From NCBI GenBank assembly GCA_047623825.1, contig JBLHOS010000004.1:9097-73096 (forward strand): a DNA stretch of 64,000 nucleotides. Reading direction: 5' to 3'. This DNA comes from JBLHOS01 sp047623825 (GTDB lineage: Bacteria > Pseudomonadota > Alphaproteobacteria > Rhodobacterales > Rhodobacteraceae). A program made the translations under genes and the position numbers. Shown piece by piece: positions 35,789-44,449 of this stretch (positions are counted from its first letter, which is position 1; each line of letters opens with the position of its first letter). The notes beneath the pieces were generated by a model. That model ran no database searches. It had not been told where the DNA came from and was given only the letters and a program-made list of their open reading frames with translations.

Positions 35789-36717
35789 GCATCGCCGTCC
35801 TTGTGCCGACCGGTCCGGCCAAAGTCCGGCGCATCAGTATCCTGACCGGCCTCAACAATACTGCGTCGAATGGCACGTGTCCGGGTGAAGTAGGCGTGCA
35901 AATGTTCACCATCACCTTTGCGAATAGCCCGTTGCAGGGCAAACAGCTCTTCGGTGAAGCGACCCAAAATTTCCAGTGTGGCGTCCTTGTTGGACAAAAA
36001 CACATCGCGCCACATCGTAGGATCGCTGGCCGCGATCCGGGTAAAGTCGCGAAATCCGGCAGCCGAGTATTTGATAACTTCGCTATCGGTGACGCGGCGC
36101 AGATCGTCTGCGACCCCAACCATCGTGTAGGCAATCAGATGCGGCGCATGGGAGGTGACAGCCAACACCAGATCATGGTGATCGGGATCCATTTCCTCAA
36201 CAATGGCGCCGCACCCTTCCCAAAGGGCGCGCAGCCGCGCAATTGCGTCGCGATCGACATCTGGCAAAGGCGTCAGCAGGCAATACCGATTGTCAAAAAG
36301 TTCGGCAAATCCTGACTTCGGCCCAGAATGCTCAGTCCCAGCAAGGGGGTGGCCCGGAATAAAATGAACGTTATCCGGCAGATGCGGGTCAACCTCAGCG
36401 ATAATATCGCGTTTGACGGAACCGACATCGGTCACAGTCGCACCCGGCGCCAGATAGGGCGCAATTTCTTGGGCGACCGCACCCATCACGCCGACAGGAA
36501 CACACAGAACCACCAAATCGGCCCCGGCGACAGCCTCCGCCGGAGTCTCAAACACCTGATCCACCAGACCAATATCGCGGGCAATCGCGCGCGTCTCAGC
36601 TGACCGGGCAGATCCTATGATGGTTCCGGCCAATCCGCCGCGACGCATCGCATGCGACATGGAAGACGCAATTAACCCAAGCCCGATCAGTGCTACGCGG
36701 TCATAAATAATACTCAT
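35785..36717 (-). CDS. Prephenate/arogenate dehydrogenase family protein
   Basis: 310 residues. The Rossmann motif ALIGLGLIASSM opens the protein; VTDVGSVKRDI and IPGHPLAGTEHSGP hold the substrate and catalytic His of prephenate or arogenate dehydrogenases. It makes tyrosine or 4-hydroxyphenylpyruvate using NAD or NADP. There is no fused chorismate mutase or ACT domain. It starts within the hisC stop (overlap four bases). HisC-like enzymes can transaminate aromatic keto acids, so the pair is probably the tyrosine branch. Confidence 0.9.
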   Translation of the reverse strand: MSIIYDRVALIGLGLIASSMSHAMRRGGLAGTIIGSARSAETRAIARDIGLVDQVFETPAEAVAGADLVVLCVPVGVMGAVAQEIAPYLAPGATVTDVGSVKRDIIAEVDPHLPDNVHFIPGHPLAGTEHSGPKSGFAELFDNRYCLLTPLPDVDRDAIARLRALWEGCGAIVEEMDPDHHDLVLAVTSHAPHLIAYTMVGVADDLRRVTDSEVIKYSAAGFRDFTRIAASDPTMWRDVFLSNKDATLEILGRFTEELFALQRAIRKGDGEHLHAYFTRTRAIRRSIVEAGQDTDAPDFGRTGRHKDGDA

Positions 36718-37799
36718 TGAGTGGCTCTGAATTGTGCGAGCGTATCCAGAACACGCGTTACGTCATCAGGCCTGCCGACGGTGATGCGTAACCCGTTGGC
36801 AAAGCCATAGCCTTTGACGATACGCACGATAATCCCGTGCGATTTCAGATAGGCGTCAGCGGCCAGCGCCTCTGCCTCATTGGCAAAGCGGACCAAAACG
36901 AAATTAGTATGGCTGGGATCTGATGGCAGGCCAAGCTGCCCCAACCCTCCAGCCAAGCGCGCACGCTGATCAGCATTCACTTTGCGATATGTCTCAACAA
37001 ATTCTTGGTCATTAACCGCAGCAGTCGCACCGGCCAACGCGATGTTAGACAAGTTAAACGGACCCCGAATTCGGTTCAGCACGTCGATCACAGCTTGAGG
37101 AGCGTACCCCCAACCGACGCGCAGCCCACCAAGCCCATAGATTTTAGAGAAGGTCCGCGTCATCACAACGTTTTGCCGGTTACCAACCAACGACGCACCG
37201 CCGTCGTATCCTTCAGAAAATTCGGCATATGCACCGTCCAGAACCAGCAAGCATGTCGCGGGAACGCCATCCGCAAGGCGGACCAATTCATCCGGTTCCA
37301 GCATGGTACCCGTCGGGTTGCCCGGATTGGCCAAATAGACCAACCGCGTTGCAGGCGTGATCCGCGACAAGATCGCATCGACATCAACACGGCGATCGGA
37401 CTCAGGTGCGACAACGGGCGTGGCCCCAGCCGATAGGGCAAAAACCCGGTATAGTGAAAATCCGTGTTCCGTGTACAAAACCTCATCGCCCGGACCAGCA
37501 TAGGCCTGCGCCAGCATGCTCAGCACCTCATCGGACCCAACACCGCAGATGATCTGATCCATATTCAGGCCATAAACATCAGCAATTGCTTGACGTAACG
37601 GCGCATGATCCGTCGTGGGATAAAGATGCATCTGCGCCACGATATCCTGCACGGCCTGAACGGCATGCGGGCTGGGGCCAAACGGGTTCTCGTTTGAACT
37701 TAGCTTGAGTGGATTTTCAACACCCACAATCTGGCTGATCCCACCACGATAAAGCGCGATGTCCATGATCCCGGGTTGCGGGCTGATTTGAGTGGTCAT
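36714..37799 (-). CDS. hisC: Histidinol-phosphate aminotransferase
   Basis: 361 residues, fold type I PLP enzyme. It has SSNENPFGPSPHAV, the ANPGNPTGT motif, the YAEF segment and the Schiff-base lysine in TRTFSKIYGLGGLRVGWG. HisC makes histidinol phosphate from imidazole acetol phosphate; family members in such gene settings also transaminate phenylpyruvate and 4-hydroxyphenylpyruvate. Position directly before the tyrC-like gene, away from his genes, supports the second role. Confidence 0.9.
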   Translation of the reverse strand: MTTQISPQPGIMDIALYRGGISQIVGVENPLKLSSNENPFGPSPHAVQAVQDIVAQMHLYPTTDHAPLRQAIADVYGLNMDQIICGVGSDEVLSMLAQAYAGPGDEVLYTEHGFSLYRVFALSAGATPVVAPESDRRVDVDAILSRITPATRLVYLANPGNPTGTMLEPDELVRLADGVPATCLLVLDGAYAEFSEGYDGGASLVGNRQNVVMTRTFSKIYGLGGLRVGWGYAPQAVIDVLNRIRGPFNLSNIALAGATAAVNDQEFVETYRKVNADQRARLAGGLGQLGLPSDPSHTNFVLVRFANEAEALAADAYLKSHGIIVRIVKGYGFANGLRITVGRPDDVTRVLDTLAQFRATQ

Positions 37800-37864
37800 A
37801 GCGAATGCCCCGGTAATAATTGTTAAAGCGTTCTAGCCAAGCTGGCCCGGCATTGGAACCGCAA

Positions 37865-40057
37865 TCAATAGAAGCTTTGCGGATCGATATCGACCGACAC
37901 GCGTGTGTTTGCAGGTTGTTTGATCAAAGCCAGCCATTTTGCCAAACCTGACTGAAGTGCCACACCTTTGGGTGCCTTGATCAAAAGCCGCACACGATGC
38001 CGGCCACGGATCCGCGCAATTGGCGCCGGTGCAGGGCCAAATACCTGCGCGCCCATAGCCCGCAGCGGCCCATCAGCGCGCGCCAGTGCCGTGCCCAGAT
38101 CAAAGGCGGTCGCGGCATCAGGGGAACTGATGATAATCCCGGCCATCCGCCCATATGGCGGCATCCCAGCGTGTCGCCGCTCATCGGCTTCAGCTGTCCA
38201 AAACCCGTCTTCATCCCCCGACAGGATCGCGCGGATTACCGGATGTTCAGGCTGAAATGTTTGCAACAGGGCCGTGCCGGGTTTGTCCGCACGCCCCGCA
38301 CGCCCCGCGACCTGACGCATCAGCTGAAACGTCCTTTCAGCCGCGCGCAAGTCAGAGCCTTGCAAACCAAGATCGGCGTCGATCACCCCAACCAGCGTCA
38401 GATTTGGAAAATTATGCCCTTTGGCCACCAATTGCGTGCCAATGATCAGATCGGTGTCACCGTTGGCGATCTCCTCAATCAGGGCTTTCAGCGCCCGAGC
38501 TGAGCCAAACAAATCAGACGACAGAACCGCCATCTTAGCGTTGGGAAACAGCAAAGCCGCCTCCTCGGCCAGACGCTCAACTCCAGGGCCGACGGCCGCC
38601 ATTTTGCCCTCAACAGCACAAGACGGACAGGCCAGCGGCATCGGTTTGGTCTCTCCACATTGGTGGCACATCAGGCGCTTTTGGAACCGATGCTCCACCA
38701 TGCGCGCATCGCAATTATCACAGCCGATCTGGTGGCCACAGGCCCGGCAAATCGTCACCGGGGCATAGCCGCGCCGATTTAAAAACAACATCGACTGCTC
38801 ACCGGCCTCTAGGCGCGCACTCACCGCACGTTGCAATGTCGGCGATACCCAGGAACTGCCCGGCAGATCCTCAACTCGCATATCAATCGCGCGCATATCC
38901 GGCATTTTCGCCGCCCCGAACCGTGCTGTCAGATCCAGACGCGCGTATTTGCCAGCCTCAACGTTTGCCCAACTTTCCAACGAGGGCGTGGCAGAGGCTA
39001 AAACCACCTGCGCCGAATTCAGCGAGGCCCGTAAAACTGCCATATCGCGCGCGTTATACAGCACGCCATCCTCCTGCTTGTAGGAGGTGTCGTGCTCCTC
39101 ATCGACCACGATCAATCCCAGATCGCGAAACGGCAGGAACAGGGCTGAACGGGCGCCAACAACCAATTGCGCGCCACCCTCCCCCAGCATCCGCCAACAA
39201 CGGCGCCGCTCTGTCATCGTCACGCCAGAGTGCCATTCCGCAGGTTTCGCGCCAAAACGCACCTGAACCCGGGTCAAAAACTCAGCTGTTAGGGCAATCT
39301 CAGGCAGTAGGACCAGCGCTTGGCGTCCGGCGGTCAAACAGGCCGCGACCGCCTCCAGATAAACCTCTGTCTTGCCTGAGCCAGTCACGCCCTTCAGCAG
39401 GGTTGTGCCGTAGGTCTGACTTTGAATGGCCTGTCGCAGGATCTTGGCCGATAAGGTTTGATCTTCGGTTAGCTTTTTGCTGGGCAGATCAGGATCCAGC
39501 GGCAGAAAAGGCGTGTCGCGCGGGGTATCGACCTCGTCAACGGCACCCTGACTGACCAATCCTTTGATCACGCTTGGGGTCACGCCCGCCATCTCGGCCA
39601 CTTCTTTCAGCGTGAAAGACAAGCCGCCGTATTCTTCGAGGACCGCCAGCACACGGGTTCGCGCATCGGTCATCCGGTCGGGCATGGACGTACCCAACCT
39701 ATAGACCTTGCGCATCGAGGGCGGATCGCTCAATCCCGGTGCGCGGGTCGCAAGGCGCAACATGGCAGGCATCGGCGTCAGCGTATAAGCACCGGCTTTC
39801 TCCAGAAATTTGCGCATTTCGCTGCGCATTGGGGCAACATCCAGAACCCGGTTGACTGCACGGACCTTGGCAAGGTCCCAGTCCCCACGACCGGGCCCCC
39901 AAATCACGCCGATCACTTTACGCGGACCCAACGGAACTTCAACAAAAGCACCCAGCCACGCACCACCCTCGGGCGCTTTGTAGTCAAGCACCCGATCCAA
40001 TGGTTCCGTGGTCAGCACGCCGACCAGGGTCTCTTCTGCAAAATACTCTTGGTTCAT
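37865..40057 (-). CDS. priA: Primosomal protein N', replication restart helicase
   Basis: 730 residues. The superfamily 2 helicase core has Walker A GVTGSGKTEVYLEAV and the DEAH-type box VVDEEHDTSYKQEDG; a zinc cluster of paired cysteines lies in ICRACGHQIGCDNCD, MCHQCGETKPMPLACPSC. The C-terminal region contains QVAGRAGR. It reloads the replisome at collapsed forks. It is a single gene, divergent from the transaldolase gene, and ends 66 bases upstream of hisC. Confidence 0.97.
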   Translation of the reverse strand: MNQEYFAEETLVGVLTTEPLDRVLDYKAPEGGAWLGAFVEVPLGPRKVIGVIWGPGRGDWDLAKVRAVNRVLDVAPMRSEMRKFLEKAGAYTLTPMPAMLRLATRAPGLSDPPSMRKVYRLGTSMPDRMTDARTRVLAVLEEYGGLSFTLKEVAEMAGVTPSVIKGLVSQGAVDEVDTPRDTPFLPLDPDLPSKKLTEDQTLSAKILRQAIQSQTYGTTLLKGVTGSGKTEVYLEAVAACLTAGRQALVLLPEIALTAEFLTRVQVRFGAKPAEWHSGVTMTERRRCWRMLGEGGAQLVVGARSALFLPFRDLGLIVVDEEHDTSYKQEDGVLYNARDMAVLRASLNSAQVVLASATPSLESWANVEAGKYARLDLTARFGAAKMPDMRAIDMRVEDLPGSSWVSPTLQRAVSARLEAGEQSMLFLNRRGYAPVTICRACGHQIGCDNCDARMVEHRFQKRLMCHQCGETKPMPLACPSCAVEGKMAAVGPGVERLAEEAALLFPNAKMAVLSSDLFGSARALKALIEEIANGDTDLIIGTQLVAKGHNFPNLTLVGVIDADLGLQGSDLRAAERTFQLMRQVAGRAGRADKPGTALLQTFQPEHPVIRAILSGDEDGFWTAEADERRHAGMPPYGRMAGIIISSPDAATAFDLGTALARADGPLRAMGAQVFGPAPAPIARIRGRHRVRLLIKAPKGVALQSGLAKWLALIKQPANTRVSVDIDPQSFY

Positions 40058-40132
40058 CTCTTTTCGTACAGCGCCCTATCCGGTAGAAGACCGTTAAATA
40101 CCACTAGCTGCCAGTCAAAAGGAACCGATCAA

Positions 40133-40786
40133 ATGAAATTCTTCGTAGATACCGCAGATATTGATGCCATCGCAGAACTCAATGACCTTGGGATGGTCGA
40201 TGGTGTCACAACCAACCCCTCGTTGATCTTAAAATCCGGCCGCAACATTCTGGAAGTCACCAAAGAGATCTGTGATCTGGTTGATGGCCCAGTCTCTGCC
40301 GAAGTGGTCGCCACCGACGCCGAGACCATGATCGCCGAAGGCCGCAAGCTGGCCAAGATTGCCGATAATATCACCGTCAAAGTTCCGCTGACATGGGACG
40401 GCCTAAAGGCATGTAAAGTGCTATCGTCCGAAGGCAAGATGGTCAACGTGACGCTGTGTTTCTCGGCCAATCAGGCCCTGATCGCAGCCAAAGCAGGTGC
40501 GACGTTCATCTCTCCGTTCATCGGGCGACTGGATGACATCAACATCGACGGCATGGAATTGATCTCAGAAATTCGGATGATCTACGACAACTACGGTTAT
40601 GAGACACAAATTCTGGCCGCCTCAATACGCAGTGCGAACCACATGAAAGAGGCCGCTCTGATCGGCGCAGATGTGGCAACTGCGCCACCAAATGTAATCA
40701 AGGCGATGGCCAACCACATTCTGACCGACAAGGGTCTTGAAACGTTCCTGAAAGATTGGGAAAAAACAGGGCAGAAAATCCTGTAA
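40133..40786 (+). CDS. Transaldolase, fructose-6-phosphate aldolase-like (TalC type)
   Basis: 217 residues from ATG 40133 with AAAAGGA upstream. It begins MKFFVDTADIDAIAEL, has DGVTTNPSLI, the Schiff-base lysine in NITVKVPLTWDGLKA, and SPFIGRLDDI. This is the short class of transaldolases (about 210-220 residues) that act in the non-oxidative pentose phosphate pathway. Whether it is transaldolase or fructose-6-phosphate aldolase cannot be told safely. It precedes DUF484 and xerC on the same strand. Confidence 0.9.
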   Translation: MKFFVDTADIDAIAELNDLGMVDGVTTNPSLILKSGRNILEVTKEICDLVDGPVSAEVVATDAETMIAEGRKLAKIADNITVKVPLTWDGLKACKVLSSEGKMVNVTLCFSANQALIAAKAGATFISPFIGRLDDINIDGMELISEIRMIYDNYGYETQILAASIRSANHMKEAALIGADVATAPPNVIKAMANHILTDKGLETFLKDWEKTGQKIL

Positions 40787-40797
40787 AATTGGTGTAG

Positions 40798-40831
40798 GGT
40801 CTCTGTCAGATAATAAAAAAAGGCAGAGACC
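40798..40831 (+). promoter_or_regulatory. Hairpin at the DUF484 ribosome site
   Basis: GGTCTCTG (40798-40805) pairs perfectly with CAGAGACC (40824-40831), eight pairs, around an 18-base A-rich loop that includes the AAAGG Shine-Dalgarno-like bases. The second arm ends four bases before the DUF484 ATG (40836). It might tune translation of the DUF484-xerC unit; purely a structural observation. Confidence 0.4.
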
Positions 40832-40835
40832 AAAT

Positions 40836-41549
40836 ATGGGCACGAGGGCAGAGGCGTTGACTGACTGGCGCGAACGGGTGCTTAGCGACCCGGAACTAAT
40901 ATTAGAAGACCGCGATCTGATGCGTGCGTTGATCGCTGCGAATGACCGCCAGATGGGCGGAAACATCGTGGACATGCGCGGCATCGCCATGGAGCGTTTG
41001 GAAAATCGGCTGGACCGGTTGGAAGACACTCATCGTAGCGTGATTGCAGCCGCATATGAGAATTTGGCCGGGACCAATCAGGTCCACCGCGCGATCCTGA
41101 AAATATTGGATCACATGGAGTTTGAGCCTTTTCTCAAGTCCTTAGGCACCGACGTTGCAGGGATCTTGCGGGTTGATCGCGTCCGTCTGGTCTTGGAAAG
41201 CCCAGAGGCCACCGCAAGCAGCGCCCCCAAGGTTCAAAAGTTGGAAGATGTCCTGACAATCGTCCCCAAAGGTTTTGTTGTCGAGTATCTGTCTAATGGG
41301 CGCGATGTGCCGCAACGCCAAGTAACCTTGCGTCAGGTCAGTGAAAGCTCGGACAAAGTCTACGGTGAAGATGGCTCTTGGATCAAATCCGAGGCGTTGT
41401 TGCGTCTGGACCTCGGCGAGGGTCGTCTCCCCGGCCTATTGGTGATGGGATCCGAAGATCCTCACCAATTCCGCGCCAGCCAAGGAACCGATTTGCTGAC
41501 CTTCTTTACAAACGCATTCGAACGCCTGATGCGGCGATACTTGGACTGA
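40836..41549 (+). CDS. DUF484 family protein
   Basis: 237 residues. The N-terminal half is helical (LEDRDLMRALIAAND, then a helix NRLDRLEDTHRSVI), the C-terminal half GAF-like, with GRLPGLLVMGSEDPHQFRASQGTDLLTFF. This is the DUF484 family, regularly found next to xerC as here (10 bases between the genes). Function unknown; a GAF-like ligand or signal domain is suspected. Confidence 0.88.
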   Translation: MGTRAEALTDWRERVLSDPELILEDRDLMRALIAANDRQMGGNIVDMRGIAMERLENRLDRLEDTHRSVIAAAYENLAGTNQVHRAILKILDHMEFEPFLKSLGTDVAGILRVDRVRLVLESPEATASSAPKVQKLEDVLTIVPKGFVVEYLSNGRDVPQRQVTLRQVSESSDKVYGEDGSWIKSEALLRLDLGEGRLPGLLVMGSEDPHQFRASQGTDLLTFFTNAFERLMRRYLD

Positions 41550-41559
41550 GGGCGTGGCC

Positions 41560-42483
41560 ATGAGCCTGGCAATTACCCCCGCAGCACGGGATTTGATGTC
41601 AGACTGGTTGTCGCATGTCGGTGCGTTGAACGGGGCGGCCGATGCGACAGTGTCGGCTTATTCCCAAGATCTGCAAAGTTTTCTGGCCTTTCAGTCCACC
41701 CATCATGGTGAGGGGCTGGGGTTGGCCCCACTCAAAACCTTAAAAACCAATGACATCCGCGCCTGGATGGCATCGCAACGCAGCCGCGATGTGGGTGCGC
41801 GTTCCCTTGCCCGGCGATTGTCTGCGGTCAAGAGTTTCTATCGCTGGTGGGCTGAGCGTGACGGGTTTGACCCAACGCCAGTCCTAGCAACTAGATCCCC
41901 AAAATATCTACGCCCCCTGCCCCGCCCATTGGCGCCATCAGCAGCCAAGGCAATGTTGCAAACCGTCGGCCAGCAAGATGAACGCGCGTGGATCAATGCA
42001 CGGGATCTGGCAGTAGTTACCTTGCTTTATGGATGCGGTTTGCGGATTTCCGAGGCAATGTCGCTGACCGGCGCGATCCTGCCTTTGGGCGACGCGCTGC
42101 GGATCATGGGCAAAGGCCGCAAGGAACGCGATGTGCCGGTGTTGCCAGTGGTACAATCTGCCGTCGCCGAATATGTCCAGCTTTGCCCGTATGATCTGAC
42201 CACTGATGCCCCATTGTTTCGCGGCGTTCGCGGTGGGGCCCTGAACGCCCGCCTAATAGCCAAAACTATTGAGCAGTCCCGCATGCAATTGGGATTGCCT
42301 GCAACAGCAACTCCGCACGCGATGCGCCACAGCTTTGCGACTCACCTTCTGGAGGCAGGCGGAGATTTGCGCTCTATTCAGGAATTGCTGGGACACGCCT
42401 CTCTTTCCAGCACTCAGGCCTATACCGCGATCGATACGGCCCATCTGTTGGAGGTTTACAACAGGACCCACCCAAAGGCTTGA
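41560..42483 (+). CDS. xerC: Tyrosine recombinase XerC
   Basis: 307 residues from ATG 41560, seven bases after GAGGG; the GTG at 41554 is too close to it. The N-terminal SAM-like domain is followed by the catalytic domain with Arg in YGCGLRISEAM, Lys in GKGRKERDVP, HAMRHSFATHLL, GHASLSSTQAY and the final Tyr nucleophile. It resolves chromosome dimers at dif with XerD. The gene ends 40 bases before the phosphatidylcholine synthase start. Confidence 0.95.
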   Translation: MSLAITPAARDLMSDWLSHVGALNGAADATVSAYSQDLQSFLAFQSTHHGEGLGLAPLKTLKTNDIRAWMASQRSRDVGARSLARRLSAVKSFYRWWAERDGFDPTPVLATRSPKYLRPLPRPLAPSAAKAMLQTVGQQDERAWINARDLAVVTLLYGCGLRISEAMSLTGAILPLGDALRIMGKGRKERDVPVLPVVQSAVAEYVQLCPYDLTTDAPLFRGVRGGALNARLIAKTIEQSRMQLGLPATATPHAMRHSFATHLLEAGGDLRSIQELLGHASLSSTQAYTAIDTAHLLEVYNRTHPKA

Positions 42484-42523
42484 TGCGCTTGCATGGGAGC
42501 AGCACTTGCGCCATTACGCTTCA

Positions 42524-43219
42524 ATGACAGCCCATATCAAAGCCCTACTCGTTCACCTGTTCACCGCAACAGGTGCCCTATTCGCTATGCTCGCGATGCT
42601 TTCGGCCGTTGAGGAGAATTGGCCGCTGATGTTTTTGTGGCTGGTCGTGGCCTTTGTCGTTGATGGGATCGATGGGCCGCTTGCGCGCCGCTATCAGGTA
42701 AAGGTCAACGCACCAGAATTCGACGGCGTACTTTTGGACCTGATCATTGATTATCTGACTTATGTTTTCATTCCAGCATACGCTCTGTTCAAATCCGGTC
42801 TGCTACCAGGTTGGACAGGCTGGTTCGCAATCTTTGTGATCACCTTCGCCAGCGTGGTTTATTTTGCCGACACACGCATGAAAACAAAAGACAATTCCTT
42901 TGCCGGGTTTCCGGGCTGCTGGAATATGGTTGTGTTGGTCCTGTTCGCGTTAACCCCGAACTTCTGGGTTATCGTCGGCTTGGTCGCCCTCTTTGCTGTA
43001 GCGATGTTTGCACCGCTAAAATTCGTCCATCCGGTCAGAACTATGCGTTGGCGCCCCGTGACATTTCCGATGGCAGTTGCCTGGACCATCTTTGCAGGCT
43101 GGTCGGCTTGGGTCGCGTTTGATCCGGTAAGTTGGGCAATCTGGGGGCTGACTGTGACCTCGATTTACCTTGCGTTCGCAGGGATAGCCCAACAAGTAAT
43201 CCCGCAAAAAACTGCTTAA
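42524..43219 (+). CDS. pcs: Phosphatidylcholine synthase (CDP-alcohol phosphatidyltransferase)
   Basis: 231 residues from ATG 42524; a longer frame would run inside xerC. Six to eight membrane segments. The family motif reads VDGIDGPLARRYQVKVNA followed by FDGVLLDLIIDY, that is the DxxDGxxAR...D...D metal-binding core. Length and the IIDYLTYVFIPAY stretch match Pcs, which joins choline directly to CDP-diacylglycerol. The product phosphatidylcholine is a normal lipid in this group. Confidence 0.88.
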   Translation: MTAHIKALLVHLFTATGALFAMLAMLSAVEENWPLMFLWLVVAFVVDGIDGPLARRYQVKVNAPEFDGVLLDLIIDYLTYVFIPAYALFKSGLLPGWTGWFAIFVITFASVVYFADTRMKTKDNSFAGFPGCWNMVVLVLFALTPNFWVIVGLVALFAVAMFAPLKFVHPVRTMRWRPVTFPMAVAWTIFAGWSAWVAFDPVSWAIWGLTVTSIYLAFAGIAQQVIPQKTA

Positions 43220-43461
43220 TCCTGACCAGAATCTGGGTCGGGAACTGGCGGATTGCGGAATGTATCCCATTGCTCAAAAGTTGTGCGGATCTGAATATTG
43301 CTCAGATGATCAGCGATTTCTTGGGACAGGTTGCCGACACCCTCGCGCACCACCCCCATCACCGCCAAACTCAAGGCAACGGTCGCAGCCGTTAGAACAA
43401 CCCATTCAACGGTCACCGCACCTGATGTGTCTTTGGCAAAGTGTTGAAACGCGTGTTTCAT
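43216..43461 (-). CDS. Small Flp/type IVb pilin-like protein (copy 1)
   Basis: 81 residues. A short basic N terminus ends FAKDTSGAVTVEWVVLTAATVALSLAVMG: Gly, then AVTVE with a glutamate five residues after it, then a hydrophobic helix. This resembles Flp-type pilins (FxxDExGATAIEY) that a prepilin peptidase cuts after Gly. The C-terminal 40 residues are charged and end PDPDSGQD. A paralogue lies at the right end of the window. It overlaps the pcs end by four bases on the opposite strand. No tad genes are near. Function not established. Confidence 0.65.
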   Translation of the reverse strand: MKHAFQHFAKDTSGAVTVEWVVLTAATVALSLAVMGVVREGVGNLSQEIADHLSNIQIRTTFEQWDTFRNPPVPDPDSGQD

Positions 43462-43525
43462 AGGAACCCCGGCTTGCTACTCAGGCGGGATACACGCGAA
43501 ATCGTGCAAGATTATGGCCAAACCC

Positions 43526-43552
43526 TAAAATAGCGGCCGCAACTGCGGCCGC
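43526..43552 (-). terminator. Intrinsic terminator after inositol monophosphatase
   Basis: On the minus strand GCGGCCGC, loop AGTT, GCGGCCGC, then TATTTTA. Eight perfect pairs 21 bases after the stop codon of the inositol monophosphatase gene. Each arm is itself a palindrome, so alternative pairing is possible. Confidence 0.65.
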
Positions 43553-43572
43553 CAATTGGGTCGCGCGACGGG

Positions 43573-44367
43573 TTAGTCCCGGTCGCGGATTACTTTGGCA
43601 AAGTTGTCAAACATCTTCTCTGTGGCGACAACCAGATGTCCATCTTCCAAGATCGATTGATCAGCGCGGATCGGCTCTACAATTGCTCCCGCTTCGCGGG
43701 CGATAATGATGCCTGCGCCGATGTCCCAAGCGTTCAACCCGCGCTCCCAATATCCGTCATAGCGGCCCGCTGCGACATACGCCAAATCAAGGGAGGCAGC
43801 GCCCCACCGGCGCACACCAGCGCATTTCGGCATCAACCGGGCCAGATCCTGCAACGTTGCGGGTAGATATTTTCCAACACCAAATGGCACACCTGTAGCA
43901 AAGACACAGTCACTCATCTTGCTACGGCCAGAGACCCGCAGGCGTTGGCTGTCGTTCAACCACGCACCTGCACCTTTTTCGGCGTAGAACATCTCATCCT
44001 TGGCAGCATCAAAAACGACGCCAGCGACAATCTCGCCCTTATGCTCAAGTGCGATAGAGACCGCCCAATGTGGCATGCCATGTAGAAAGTTGGTGGTGCC
44101 ATCAAGCGGGTCAACGATCCAGCGACGTGTCGGGTCAGTGCCCGGCGTCTCGCCGCTTTCCTCACCCAGCCAGCCATATGTCGGGCGCGCTTCTGTCAAC
44201 GCCTCACGAATGATTTTCTCGGCTGAGATATCGGCCTTCGATACAAAATCACCCGGGCCTTTGGTGCCCACCTGAAGGTTCTCGACCTCGCGGAAGTCCT
44301 TAACAAGGCTGCGCCCAGCAAGCCGCGCCGTCTTGATCATCACGTTTAGATTAGCGCTGCCCTGCAT
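43573..44367 (-). CDS. Inositol monophosphatase family protein
   Basis: 264 residues from ATG 44367, with AAGGGACC upstream. Metal-binding motif WIVDPLDGTTNFLHGMPH and the second signature NAWDIGAGIIIAREAGA identify the FIG superfamily; GEESGE supplies another metal ligand. It could dephosphorylate inositol phosphate or act as SuhB-like factor; sequence alone does not decide. A single-gene unit with a terminator behind it. Confidence 0.92.
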   Translation of the reverse strand: MQGSANLNVMIKTARLAGRSLVKDFREVENLQVGTKGPGDFVSKADISAEKIIREALTEARPTYGWLGEESGETPGTDPTRRWIVDPLDGTTNFLHGMPHWAVSIALEHKGEIVAGVVFDAAKDEMFYAEKGAGAWLNDSQRLRVSGRSKMSDCVFATGVPFGVGKYLPATLQDLARLMPKCAGVRRWGAASLDLAYVAAGRYDGYWERGLNAWDIGAGIIIAREAGAIVEPIRADQSILEDGHLVVATEKMFDNFAKVIRDRD

Positions 44368-44449
44368 CTTTGGTCCCTTGCGTTTAAGCCAGCGCGTATA
44401 GGCCAGCCCACGCATGAAGCCAAGGATGAAGTGGGCTGCAATTCAGCTC

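Noticed and set aside
38836..39555. 239-codon frame opposite priA
   Set aside because: Mirror frame of a conserved helicase; composition is Arg/Pro/Ser biased and no domain is visible.
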